NCBI GenBank assembly: GCA_011009095.1
Contig: VTPC01000007.1
Coordinates: forward strand, 161,710 to 225,709
Length of the DNA: 64,000 nt
Source: Ignelater luminosus
Lineage: Eukaryota > Arthropoda > Insecta > Coleoptera > Elateridae
Direction: 5' to 3'
Shown here one piece after another: positions 33,161 to 44,984 of the stretch. How positions within the stretch are numbered: the stretch's first letter is position 1; the number at the start of each line of letters is the position of its first letter. The notes below the pieces were generated by a model. That model did not search any database. It was not told the origin of the DNA and saw only the letters and a program-made list of their open reading frames with translations. A program made the translations under genes and the position numbers.

Positions 33161-33248
33161 TAGTCATAGGGGCCCGATTATCCTAAAGTGCCCAGGGCTC
33201 CATTATCCTATAGTGCCCAGGGCCTCCAATACATTAAGAACGGCCCTG
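33161..33248. mobile_element. hAT-like terminal scrap with a 26-bp tandem duplication
   Basis: GGGGCCCGATTATCC through AAGAACGGCCCTG ends in CGGCCCTG, the complement of the CAGGGCCG terminus seen on many hAT elements (a similar end lies at 49,981-49,987). Within it, a unit of about 26 bp with ATTATCCTANAGTGCCCAGG is present twice in tandem (33,176-33,200 and 33,201-33,226). No coding sequence. Confidence 0.5.
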
Positions 33249-33260
33249 TCTAAAGTCTTA

Positions 33261-33419
33261 AAGACACTAAGTAACCAACAGATTATTAGTTAAAAATTAC
33301 TAATTACATCATATCATTGAGACAGAGGACTTTTTAGATTAGGACCGGTGGTAGCGCATTCGGTGCCCGTCAATGGCAGAATTTCTGAAGGAGCCTTCGT
33401 GCGGTAGACAGGGTTCGTC
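33261..33419. repeat. Dispersed repeat, copy 1 (second copy at 52,912-53,050)
   Basis: Shares AAGACACTAAGTAACCAACA, CAGATTATTRRTT, ATTTCTGAAGG, CCTTC and GGTARACAG in the same order and spacing with 52,912-53,050, in the same orientation. No coding sequence. Probably a fragment of a non-autonomous transposon family. Confidence 0.65.
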
Positions 33420-34984
33420 AAAAGTAGGTACATTTTGATAATTACTTTCCTATTGAAATTCAATGGATGGTATTGTATTGAGTAGGGATGTATATTCAGA
33501 CTTTAATTTTACAAATACGATTTCAGATGTTCATATAGAGAAGATGGTAAGTTTTTGGGAATGTTCTGGAAAGTATTTAGTGGCAGTGATCGGAATGGTA
33601 GTCATTCTACATTGTTTGTGAGTTGGGTTGTTGCTATTTTTTTATTCTTATTTCCAACTGATTTAAAGCTTATTCACCTTCTTATATTCAATTTAATAAA
33701 TATGTAGATTGTATTTTCTTTTATTACTTATTATACTTCAGTGCTCACCCGATAAAAAAGGTTTAGTAATGCCTATGGCCATTGGCCAACAAACAATGAC
33801 TTGTCGCTTGTGGTAATGTATTGGAAACATTGCAACCAAGCTTGTTACTAACAATCATCTGTTTTGTACTTAGCATAATTGTTTAAATCACGTAGTAGCC
33901 AGTTCCGTTTATAATTTTATGTTGTTCTCTGAATGAAATCTAAAGATTTCTTCTGGAATTTTGCAGTTTCATTATTGATATTACCATTGATAGAAACAAA
34001 GCATCTACGTATTAGTTTTTAGTGAATTATTAAACCAGACATCACCATTTCTGTTACCCACAACTTACCAAAAAAGGAGATTTAATTATTCAGTCGCCTA
34101 CTTTGTTAGAAAGTATTCTTAAGCACCACTATTATGTAAAAGGTTCACATACATACAAAATGCAATAATTAAAAATGAGATTTTAAGTTTACGAAAAGAA
34201 CGAGAAATGTAAATTACGTATTTTATTTCTTCAGGAACAATCTATATTCTATGCAACTTAAAATGTTTTCAGTTAAGCCTCGGGTAGTATGTTATACCTA
34301 TGCATGTAAACAGAATTTAGTTGAATATTCATAACAAAGCAACGTCTGCTAGGAATGTAGGTATTGCATGTATTAAATATCGAAACATAAACAATAAAAT
34401 AAATCCATGCGCATGTTAGTAATAAAATACAAATCAAATCTCCATGATTCATCTTGTATTTCTGGAACTGCTTTTGCGTCATTTATCAAGAATTGAATTA
34501 TTTTGTCTTCCAAACCAACCAAGCGTTTAAGTAAATACTGCTCCCTAACTTTAATCACCTGATTTTGTTCGCGTTTCTTTCCAGTTTCTCGGGAAATTCT
34601 TACGGTGGTAGTGCTTAGAAATGTTTTGGTTTAAATGTATGAACAATCCAATTGAATTAAATCGTTGTTGTTAGATAAAATTAATAAATAATACATACTA
34701 GATAGTTTGTGGCTGCATAATTTTTAACTGAAGTTTATGAAACGCGTAAATAGATTATGTAACTATCTTTATGAGACATCGATCGTTTTAGATCTGATAG
34801 GTAGTCCTGCGGATAGCGAAAGATTAAAAATGTTTTCTTTGTCGTTTTTTTTTTATGTTATTGTACATATTATTATTATTAGGTATACACGACGATTCAC
34901 AAGAGATGGCAAGTTTAAAAGTATCTTTCCATATCATGAAATTATTAAATATTTCCCTTAGAATTTATTCTGATGCAGTGTAGT
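33420..34984. other. AT-rich stretch, no firm gene
   Basis: A minus-strand frame at 34,373-34,558 (61 codons) includes IKVREQYLLKRLVGLEDKII. It looks protein-like and could be a transposon protein scrap, but I recognise no family. Nothing else was recognised. Confidence 0.4.
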
Positions 34985-35405
34985 ATAATTAGAAACATTG
35001 GCATTGTGCGCCGCGTTTGTCTTTCAAGCAAGCTGCTCTTACAAAATCACCGGTGTTCCTGATAAACCATGCAAGCCCACAAGTATTCTTCTAGGTTTCT
35101 GATTAAGAAACTTAATGGGCCCTGAGGCATTAAAGCTGTATAAAACAATTACCACGATAAAACCTGAAAATGAAACAGTCACAGCTATTCTTGATCAGTT
35201 ACAAGCACATTGCACACCAAAAACTAATGAAACAATGGAAATCTACAACTTTTTTAACAGAAAACAAGCACGGCATGAACCATTTCACACGTTTTATGCA
35301 AATCTCAAGCGGCAATCCAATCCTGTGATTTTCAAAATCAAGAAAACAAGATCCTGAAGGCACAAATCGTTTTAGGAATCAATTCAACTAGCGTTCAACA
35401 TAAGC
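34985..35405 (+). mobile_element. Fossil Ty3/gypsy-type gag fragment
   Basis: A plus-strand piece resembles the capsid region of insect gypsy-type elements of the K02A2.6-like group (GPEALKLYKT, then a segment with IYNFFNRKQA and FHTFYANLK). It is broken and has no paired terminal repeats. It has the same orientation as the gypsy pol piece at about 41.1-44.8 kb, from which it is separated by the BEL/Pao fossil, so the two may once have been one element. Old copy. Confidence 0.65.
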
Positions 35406-35411
35406 TTCTAA

Positions 35412-35545
35412 CAGTGTTGTAATGTATCTAGATACTGTATCTGAGAGAGCAACTAGTTACTTTTCCCAATTTAGTATCGGTATCTGTAACTAGTTACATT
35501 TTTTGTGTATTTGGTAGAAGTATCTAGATATACATACATCAACTG
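35412..35545. mobile_element. Small MITE-like element with palindromic interior
   Basis: It starts CAGTGTTGTAATGTATCTAG and its other end, read on the complement, is CAGTTGATGTATGTATATCT. Both continue into ATCTAGATAC. Inside are the palindromes AACTAGTTAC and GTAACTAGTTAC. At 134 bp, it resembles hAT-type MITEs, but I could not confirm an 8-bp target duplication. Confidence 0.45.
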
Positions 35546-35776
35546 CAATTTTATTTTGTGGTTTCGTGGAATAGAAATCTAAAATGAGCGGCATTTTCTC
35601 GAATTTAGACAACAGATAGCAGAACTGGGAATATGATGTCATAAGGATACAATCAAATAAAATCAAATAAATCTTATGTTGGAATTTGTAAACAGGTTTT
35701 TTCCCTTATAGGTACAACGTTAACAATAACAATAAAATATCTTAGTGGGTTGTTTGGATTTTAACTGTGTGCGGTA
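35546..35776. other. Short non-coding spacer before the BEL/Pao fossil
   Basis: No recognised feature. Confidence 0.4.
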
Positions 35777-38700
35777 GTGTCGGGACATCGTTATGTTTAA
35801 TTTGTGCAATTATGTTTAAAAATTTAAATTTGAATTTGGCGCCACCACTATAATATTTATCCGCTAGGATGTTCTGTGTATTAATATTTTAGCATTAAGT
35901 TGTTGCATGCCGATGTGTCAACACTTTGTATATGTATACAGTCCATGTTTGTAAAGTTTCCTAATAAAAACCAAATTGTTGTTACTACAATCAGCATCAT
36001 CATCATCATTATAATTTACATAAAGTTTTTTGGTCCTTCGAGCCGGATTAGTAGTGACAAAATCCAAGAAAACGAGCTTCAAGACGCCGCCAGTCAAGAA
36101 GGTTAGTTCAGTTGCCGCCAAGGTAACATCCAAGAAGCAAGAAAAGTGTCACCGAAGGCATTTAGTTGGAGGAATGTGAGTCTGTTCCTTTATTTATTAC
36201 TTTCCTTGTCCATAAATATTGAATGCATAAGTATTAGGATCGTTTACTTGTGTAAAATTCGACAAAAGTGCATTATCGTTTATACGTTTGTTCAGCATAA
36301 TTTAGATTGCCATAAATTGCCACATTTGAACAATTAAATACACATTTTACTGTGCCTAAGCAGTTAATTAATTATTCATTGTTTAAACAAAATCATGTCC
36401 GAACAAGATTTAAAGCTTGATGTTAGAGCTAGAGGTTCTTTAAAACAAAGATCGACAATCTTTGAGAAATACGTTGAAACATTGAAAAGAACGCCGAACA
36501 CCTCGATCACCGAAGTTGAGGTTAAGTTAAAAACATATTCTTCATTACATGATGAATTTCAAGCGGTTCAATTACGCATTGAATGTGCCAGTGAAGAGGG
36601 AGACCAATTGTCTGAACAATATAAAGAGCGCGAAAATTTTGAAAATAGACATTGAACAGCTATAACATTTTTAGAGGAATTTATTAAAAATAAATTTACT
36701 TTACCGCAATGTAATCAATCCACAGGTGGGTCAAATAATCAAACTTCCGATCTGTTATCTAATGTGCTTGTACCTAAACTCAAAATACCTACTTATAAGG
36801 GTGATTTTGAACATTGGCTCGAATTCAAAACCACTTTTCTGGCTATTGTGCATGAAAACAAATCCTTATCAAATATTCATAAATCTCAGTTACTTAGAGG
36901 TTCTTTAGAGGGATATGCAAAACGTATCATAGATCAAATTGAATTTGTTGGCGATCATTATCAGAATGCATGGGATACGCTCTGTAAAAGGTTTGATAAT
37001 AAGGGGTTATTAGTTAATAAACATGTTAGGGCACTCTTTAGTATAGAGAATATTCAGAGAGAGAATTCTAAGGAATTTCGACAATTTCTAGATAGTATAT
37101 CGGAGCATATTTCAGCAATAGAAAACCTTAATTTAAATAAAGAAGCTCTCTATGAATATTTCTTAACCTATACTGTCTAATAAACTAGACAAACACAGCT
37201 ATCGAGATTGGAAGAAATGCGACTACAAGGGTGATCTTCCAACCTTTACTGAATTTATGGAATTTTTAAAAGCAAAGCAAATTTTGTTCGAAGAATTACA
37301 TGAGCAGAACTTAAAGGTTCAATATGCGAAGCATACTGCCACATCAAATGCAAAGAATGTTTAACACGTTCATTTATCCTTTAATAAACCCAAATGTGTC
37401 CTATGCAAGGGTTCTCATTGGATATATAATTGTACTGAATTTATTAAAAGGGATATCTCGGCCCGATTAGAGCAGGCAAAAAAATTGGAGCTGTTTTAAC
37501 TGTTTAAGAAAGGGGCATTTTAGTGATAAATGTACTTTAGGTCCCTGTAAGAAATGCAACAATAAGCATAACTCATTACTTCATTTGGAAAATCAAGTAG
37601 TTTCACAAATTGGGGATTCAACGATTAATTAAGCAATCCTGTAAGCTCCTCAATCACATCAACTAATTTATTAGTTAGACCTTGTACAAAGCCTACACAA
37701 CAAGAATTTTTATATTCTAATCAGGTTTTATTGCCTACAGTTACCCTCTTAGTCAAGGATGTAGATGGTGTAACTAAGGTGTGCAGAGCTATTTTAGATA
37801 GTGGCGCACAATCGAATTTGATCACACAGTCATTTTGCAATAAATTAAATCTGCATATGACGTCTACAAAATTATCTATCGTTGGAATCAATCAAGTTGT
37901 TTCAAATATTACTCAAAAATGCCAAGTCACAATGTTCTCTACATATAATGATTTCAAAATAAGTGCAATTTTTACGTTGTTCCTGCAATAACAAATGACA
38001 TTGAACTATCAGATCCAGAATTCAATAACACAGGGGAGATAGATGCTCTGATTGGTGTTACTTTTTTTGGAATCTCTTATTGGGGGGCAAGATTTGTTTG
38101 GGAAAGGGGTTACCAAATCTCCACAATACAAAACTATATTGGATAGTATCAGGTTCTGCACCTAATCATAATTCCAATATAGAATGTCATTTCACTAAGG
38201 TCATTTGTCCTGAAGATGAGCTACTTTTAAAATTTTGGGAGTTGAATGAGGTTCCACAATTAAGACCATATTTGTCCCAGGATGAAATTGATTGTGAAAA
38301 TAATTTTAAGCAAACGACCTATAGAAACAGTGAGGGTAAATTTGTTGTAAAATTGTCTCTCCAGCATTCACCAGATTTGCTAGGCGATTCATACGATACA
38401 GCAGTCAAACGATTTCAGTTGTTAGAGAAAAGATTCGCGTCAGATCAAAATCTTAAATCACAGTACCAAGCTTTTCTTAAAGAATATATTTCTTTAGGCC
38501 ACATGATTAAAATCGATCAGGACGTTAAAACAAGTCCATGTTATTATTTACACATCATGGGGTGGCCAAAGCCGACAGCCTGACTACGAAGCTTCGTGTA
38601 GTTTTTGATGGCTCTTGTGCATCAAAAAGCGGGTGGTCCTTAAATGATCTTAAGTATTCAGGTCCTAAGGTTCAAAATAATATCTTTTCTATTCTTGTGA

Positions 38701-40710
38701 GATTTCGAACTTATACCTATGTAGTCTCAGCAGACATCACAAAAATATTTAGACAAATACTGATACACCCTGAGCATACAAGGTTGCAAAGGACACTTTG
38801 GAGAGACACTCCAGAGAATAACTTTGATATTTACGAATTAAAAACGGTCACGTATGGGTTAAAATCCTCTCCGTACCTGGCAATAAAATGTTTGAAAACT
38901 TTAGGTCTTGAATATTCTTCAGGATTAGTTGCTAATACAGTATTAAACGACTTCTATGTCGATGATTTATTAAGCGGGTCAAATAATTGTGAAGAGCTGC
39001 AGCAGGTCTGTAAACAGATTTTAGACCTTTTGAGCTCTGCGGGTTTCAGTCTACGAAAATGGATTTCCAATGATGCAAAAGTTCAGTCACAAATAGACTG
39101 TTTCAATGAGTCCTTCAGTATTCTTTCCATAGGTGAGACCGAGTCTTATAAAACGTTAGGCATCCAGTGGTCTAATCATTCAGACACCTTACAGTATATC
39201 ATTTCCGAAAAGAATATAGCAACCCCAGTCACAAAGCGTCAAATCCTATCGGACATTGCACAGGTGTATGATCCTTTAGGATTGTTATGTCCAGTTATTA
39301 CATCTTTTAAAATTTTAATTCAGAAACTTTGATCTTTAAAAATCAATTGGGATCTTCCTATTCCCGAGGATTTATGTAGTGAATGGTCAGAATTAAGATC
39401 AAACCTAACCTTGCTTAACAGTTTCCGTATCCCTAGAAATATAGTTGAGTCCGAATTTCAAATAATAGAAATACATTGTTTTGCAGATGCATCACAAGCT
39501 GCATATGCATCTTGTTTATACTTCCGTTGTAGGAATACCAAGGGTCAGATCAAGGTTAGCTTGGTTTGTGCGAAAAGTAGAGTAGCTCCTATTAAAACAG
39601 TTTCTATCCCCAGATTGGAATTATGTGGAGCCCTATTATGCGCAGAATTAGCTAGTCAAGTAAAGGCTTCATTAAACTTAGATGTTCCCTATTATTGTTG
39701 GACTGACTCTCAAATAGTCTTGTACCGGATAAAAAATCAGCCAAATCGATTAGAGGTTTTTGTAGCCAATAGAGTAGCAAAGATTCAAGAACTGACTGAT
39801 ATTTCAAATTGGTATTTTGTAGCAGGATCCCAAAATCCAGCGGATGCAGCTACTCGTGGTATGGCAGCAGACAAATTAACCACCTGCGATATTTGGTGGA
39901 TAGGTCCTTCCTTTCTTTATGATGTAATTACCGATTGGTCACAAATATTTCCAGTACCCACTCCTCTACTTGCACAAACCATTCCATTAAAACCTGTGAA
40001 ACAACAGGTCATGCACGTTCAAGTGGACATGTCGTTTGATATATTCACTAGATATTCCCAGCTTCACAAGCTAAATCATGTCGTTGCTTACATTTTTAGA
40101 TTTTATCATAATCTGAGTGCCAGGCGCACTAACCAAACTAAAATTACAGGCTACTTAACCGTGCAAGAAATAAAAACCGCCTTTTCACGTCTGATTCGTA
40201 TGGCACAGAATCAATCATTTCCAGATCAGATTGAAAAACTTGAGCAAATTAAGGATTTAGATCCCAGAGATAGGTTTTTTTGAATTAAAACCTTTTCTTG
40301 ACGATAAAAGAGTGTTAAGAGTGGGTGGTCGGCTCAAGTACTCTGCACTCCCGTATAATACTAAGCACCCTATCCTCCTTTGTTCGAAGCATCCATTGAC
40401 CAATTTAATATTCACTTATACTCATCTTGTTTTTCTGCATCCTGGACCACAGCTATTTCTTGCTTCGGTCAGACAGAAATATTGGGTAATAGAGGGCAGA
40501 TGTTTAGCGAAACAGATCGTTAAAAACTGCATAACTTGTTTTCGGTTCAATCCTACAACAAGCACAGAGGTACCCATGGCACCATTGCCAAATAGCAGAT
40601 TAATACCTAGTTTGCCGTTTCAGATAGTGGGTTTAGATTTTGCTGGTCCACTACCAATGAAAAATAAAAAAGGTCGTGGTTGTATAATAGTGAAAAGTTA
40701 TGTCTGTGTA
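35777..40710 (+). mobile_element. Fossil BEL/Pao LTR retrotransposon, 3' part missing
   Basis: A putative 5' LTR begins TGTCGGGACATCG at 35,777 and ends near 36.03 kb, followed by a leader with GGTCCTTCGAGCCGGA, typical of BEL/Pao. Parts in order: gag with the DUF1759-like capsid region (about 36.4-37.2 kb, with PKLKIPTYKGDFEHW), zinc knuckles (about 37.4-37.6), aspartic protease (about 37.7-38.0, with ILDSGAQSNLI), reverse transcriptase (about 38.5-39.3, with FYVDDLL), RNase H (about 39.4-39.9) and the start of integrase (about 40.3-40.7). The integrase end and the 3' LTR are absent, so age cannot be taken from LTR divergence. Broken at about five or more places. Old copy. Confidence 0.88.
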
Positions 40711-41086
40711 TTTATCTACGGTACACCTTCCAGAAATTTAGAAAAATTTGCTTATTATCTCTACAGAATACAATCTTTTACATCTTTGTGTTAAATTTAT
40801 AAAAATTATTATTTTCCCAAAACGTAAGCCAGATAGGTTGGTAGCACTTACAAGAAAAGTTATCACAAATATGTTGCAAATTCCAAAAATCAAATAAAAA
40901 GTAGGGTATTCCATTAAAAAAACCAAGTTAGGTAGCGCCATCTGGCGCTGATGCATTTAGTTTAAAAACTTTTTATCACAAAATATGTGCCCCTACCTTA
41001 CATTTATAACAAAGTTTTCCGAATTTTAAAATCTGCATTCGTTCCAGAGATATCGCGCTGTCCCATTCCTCGCTGAACACCCTGTA
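40711..41086. mobile_element. Non-coding insert ending in a CACCCTGTA terminus
   Basis: This block replaces the rest of the BEL/Pao integrase. It ends CTGAACACCCTGTA at 41,086, the complement of the TACAGGGTGT-type end common in small insect DNA transposons. AGATATCGCGCTGTCCCATT precedes it, as in MITE interiors. The left end is not recognised. Probably a MITE, complete or truncated. Confidence 0.5.
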
Positions 41087-41933
41087 TAGTGAAGTTTCTG
41101 CAATTCCATTCATGAAAGAAATTGGTCCCAAATTAACTAATAAACAAATATTTTGCGTTTTTAACCTAAAGGATGAATTCTTTCAGTTGAAATTGGATGA
41201 GGCTTCTAGTAAACTGTTTACTTTCAGTACGCCATTTGGTTGTTATAGATTCCTTCGAGCTCCTTCTGAGCTTACGTCAATTCCTGAGATTTTCCAAAAA
41301 TTTACACAAAAAATACTTTGGCGATATCGATGGAGTTACCCCAATATTTTGATAATATTCTTTGTTCAACCAGTAATAAAGAAGAGTTAAATAAGATAAT
41401 AAAGCAAGTATTGTCTCGAGCTAGGGCAAACAAAATTAAATTCAATCCCAATAAATTGCAATACTATGTTAACAAGGTAAAATATTTTGGACTTGTTTTT
41501 GAAAAAAATGGCATGAAACCAGACCAAAATAGAATTAAAGTTATTCAGAAATTAAAACATTCTGCAAATAAAATCGAATTGCAAAGAATTTTGGATGTAA
41601 TTAATTATTTACGAAATTGCATACCCAATTTGTCTGAATTAATTTCACCATTTAGAAGACCATTAAAGACTGACACTGAGTGATTGTGGACTGAAACTCA
41701 CACGAATCTTTTAGAAAATATAATTAGTAACGCTTCAATATTAGTACCATTTGATCCAAAGAAACAAATCACAATACAGTGCGACGCATCCAAAGATGCT
41801 GTGGATTGTTGTTTACTGCAAGACAAGCCTATTACTTGTGCTTCCAGATCCTTAAATCAACCTGAAGTTAATTACGCGCAAATCGAGAAGGAATTATTAT
41901 CAGTATGCTTTGCCTGCCAAAAATTTCATAATT

Positions 41934-43395
41934 GAAGAGTAGAATTGAATAAAGGGGTACGTGCCAAAAAATCGAAAATTGATATTTTTACATAAAACGG
42001 TTCTAAGTGCCATGCTTTATGTTCCTAAAAGGGGCCAAGTGCCAAAAATTCATTTGTGCATACAATTACCTCATACAGTGTGCACATCTGAACAAGTCTC
42101 CCGATAATACAGTGCTGTACAAGTACTTCCCTCAGGTTTTTAAAAAGAAATTTCCAAATTTAAGTTTTCGAAGACCAAGAACAGATACTTGTAAAATCTG
42201 TGATAGGTACGCATGTGAAGAAAAAGCCAACACCCCTACATCTGCATCTGCAAGGGCATCCTTAGAATTGCATCATCGCAAAGCAAAAGCGGCTCAGGCT
42301 AATGTGACAGAAGACTTTGCTGCATTGCAACTTCCTGGCAGTAATACTTTCATTATAATCATGGATTATTTATGCCTACTTTAACACATTCCGATATGTC
42401 TTACATGAGACAGCTATCAGTATATAACTTCAGTGTGCATATTTTGGACAATAATGAAACATACATGTGTGTTTGGGGCGAAACAGAAAGATCCAGAAGA
42501 TCCAATGAAATTATCTCTTGTCTATTGAAAGTCTTGAACTGTGGTATCACAGAGAAGCCTAAACTTATTATTGGTGCGATAACCGATCAGAACAAGAATA
42601 GAGTCGCAATTTTTCTTATGATGTTTCTAACATCTGTTGGATTATTCACAGAAATTACTGTGAGATTTCTTGTCAGTGGTCATAGCTTCCTCCCAAACGA
42701 CAGACGTTTTGCTTAGATTGAGGAAAGAAAGAGAGTGAAGAAACGTTTTGTGCCTAAAAGACATAATAAAGGAATAAAGACTAGTATAGCCATACAGAGT
42801 GATTACAATGAATCACGACAACTCTTTTAACTTGCAAGAAGCAGCATATTCTTTAATATCTACTAAGTTTTGCATATCCAAACTTTCTATGATAAAAGTG
42901 ACCCAAGATCAACCTGTCTACGTATACACAAAAAACAATATTACTGAAATAGAGGCATAGAACAAGAGAAATGTTAAAAAAAATGTCAATAAAACCAATC
43001 TTAAAACTATCCAGTTGCGTTTGCAAAAACACAAACCTAACCTAAGTGAAGAAAAGAAGAAAAATTTAAGAGCTATGATACCATATTTGAAATTGCCAGA
43101 GCACAAACAATTTTACCAAGAAATGACATATTAGTAAGTGGCACTAAGCACCGCAGAAAATACAGATGGCACTTACCCCATTTCGCAGTTTTTCTTTTTC
43201 TTTTTTTTTTTTATAAAAACGTTAAAAATTTGTACATTTTGTTTTTCAGTATAATATAAGTTTCTTATGCTTGTAAGATTCATTTTTACATATATATTCA
43301 TACAGGTTAACACGTTTGACAAAATAAAACAGTTTATTGCTGCTACTGAAAATTTTACTTTTTGGCACTTACCCTCTTATTCAATTCTACTCTTC
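41934..43395 (+). mobile_element. Unnamed DNA transposon nested in the gypsy fossil, AATT target duplication
   Basis: Terminal inverted repeats of about 32 bp start GAAGAGTAGAATTGAATAA at both ends and continue into GGG.TA.GTGCCAAAAA. The element is flanked by AATT on both sides (41,930-41,933 and 43,396-43,399), and the surrounding gypsy coding sequence confirms the junctions. It carries one broken plus-strand gene for a putative transposase. Size is 1,462 bp. TIRs are nearly identical, so it is younger than its host element. Confidence 0.88.
42007..42960 (+). pseudogene. Putative transposase with QNKN and GHS.LPND motifs
   Basis: The first frame (42,007-42,384) has FRRPRTDTCKICDRY (a C..C motif) and LELHHRKAKAAQANV. 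The next (42,372-42,716) has YMRQLSVYNFSVH, NNETYMCVWGETERSRRSNE, LIIGAITDQNKNRVAIF and LVSGHSFLPNDRRFA. The order matches a multicopy insect protein family in which the middle block is YSD.C.GQN.N and the last is SGHS.LPNDRDFG.IE. In this copy the Asp-Ser/Asn-Cys of that block reads ITDQNKN, so the canonical Cys and one Gly position have changed. The C-terminal part after 42,716 (VKKRFVPKRHNK) decays to stops. The protein is probably an RNase H-fold (DDE-type) transposase; superfamily name unknown to me. Confidence 0.75.
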
Positions 43396-44984
43396 AATTA
43401 TATTTATGGTTATAAAATTCAAATTTTTAATGATCACAAACCCTTAGTATCATTAGTTAGAAAACAACTTCATGAAATTAAAAATAATAGATTAAAGCGA
43501 TTAAGACTCAAATTATTAATTTATGATTGTGATATGAAATACTTACCAGGTTCTAAAAGCTATGCAGCTGATTTTATAGAAAATAGTAGTGAAGAACAAG
43601 AAAGTGAACAACTTTCTGCAGATATCATACATACAGTTAGCATAGGCATGTTTAGTATGAGTGATCAAAAAGTAAAAGAGTTCCAAGACGAAACGGCAAA
43701 ACATGATGTGTTACATGTAGTTAAATCTTATTATCAACATGGGTGGCCTACAAAATCTAGTGCCAATGATGAATTAAAACATTATTTTGAGCTTAAGAAT
43801 ATTACTGTTGAAAATAATTTAGTGTATTATAAAAAGAAACTACTTGTACCCAAAACCTTAAGAAAATTAATGTTGCAAACTTTGCATGAAACTCGCCTAG
43901 GATTGCATAAAGTTATTCAAGTTGCTAAAAATAATTTACATTGGCCAGCTATGAGAGCAGACATAGAAAATTATGTTCTGTCTTTATCGAACATGTGTAA
44001 AATTTACTAGATCAAATGTTAAAAATTCTCTGGTAAATCATGACATACCTGATGTACCATATTTTAAAGTAGGCGCAGACATAGCTGAGTATGGAGGTCA
44101 TGGTTATTTAACAGCGTATGACTATTACTCTAGACGGTTGGAACTGGAAAAATTAACAAGTAAGGAAAGTCATTCAATTATTCAAAAATTCAAAGAAATT
44201 CTCAGTCGTAATGGTATTCCTAAAATTGTTATTGCTGACAATATGCCTTTTAATAGTTATCAAATGCGACAATTTGCAGCAATTTGAAATAGAAAACTTC
44301 TAATCCCCACCATCTGAGAAAGGGGTAGGTATGGCAAAATCTATGTTAAACAAGGCAGAGGAAAATAAACAAGACATAGAACTATACTTACTAAACTATA
44401 GGAATTCACCCGTTGCAGATTTAAGTTACTCACCAGCTCAACTGATGTCTAGTAGAGGGTTACGTTCCAAAATTCCATGTAATATAAAAACACTTAAACC
44501 ATCTTTAATTGATAGGGAATTATAATTTATAAGCAAATTATACGTAATCAGGATAGACAAAAAATGTACTATAAGAGGAATGCAAAAAACGAGTGAACAA
44601 CATTTCAATAAAAATCAGAAAGTTTGGCTTCAGAATGTTCATACAAAATTGTGGGAAAAGCAACAATTATTAAATCATTGACTCAAATATCATATTTAGT
44701 CAATACACTACTTGGAAAATATTATCGTAAAAATGTGAAATTTATTAAAACGGATGGAAATGCTGTTTACTTAGAAATACCAGAGGATAACGATGATGAA
44801 TGTTATTAGATTTGTAATCTGAGTTTATTAGCGTTTAGTTTTAAAGAATAGCTTTATTTCTATTGACAATAGCAATTTGACGTTTACGTACTAGAATACG
44901 CACATATTAATGAGTCAAATGACAATCACGCTAACGGCAAAAGAAACATAACCTAAAAGAATTTTTGTCATATTAATTGTTTCG

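Larger units (their letters stand above)
41100..44810 (+). mobile_element. Fossil Ty3/gypsy pol fragment, split by a DNA transposon
   Basis: Plus-strand parts of a gypsy-type element of the K02A2.6-like group: reverse transcriptase (about 41.1-41.65 kb), RNase H (about 41.7-41.93 kb, continuing after the insertion at about 43.4-43.5 kb), the integrase zinc region (about 43.8-44.0 kb) and the integrase core (about 44.0-44.5 kb), ending near 44.8 kb. A 1.46-kb DNA transposon (41,934-43,395) is inserted in the RNase H region. No LTRs were recognised. Broken at several places. Old copy, older than the inserted transposon. Confidence 0.85.

Noticed and set aside
35990-36012. CATCAT trinucleotide run as a microsatellite of interest
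   Set aside because: Too short, and inside the putative BEL/Pao LTR.
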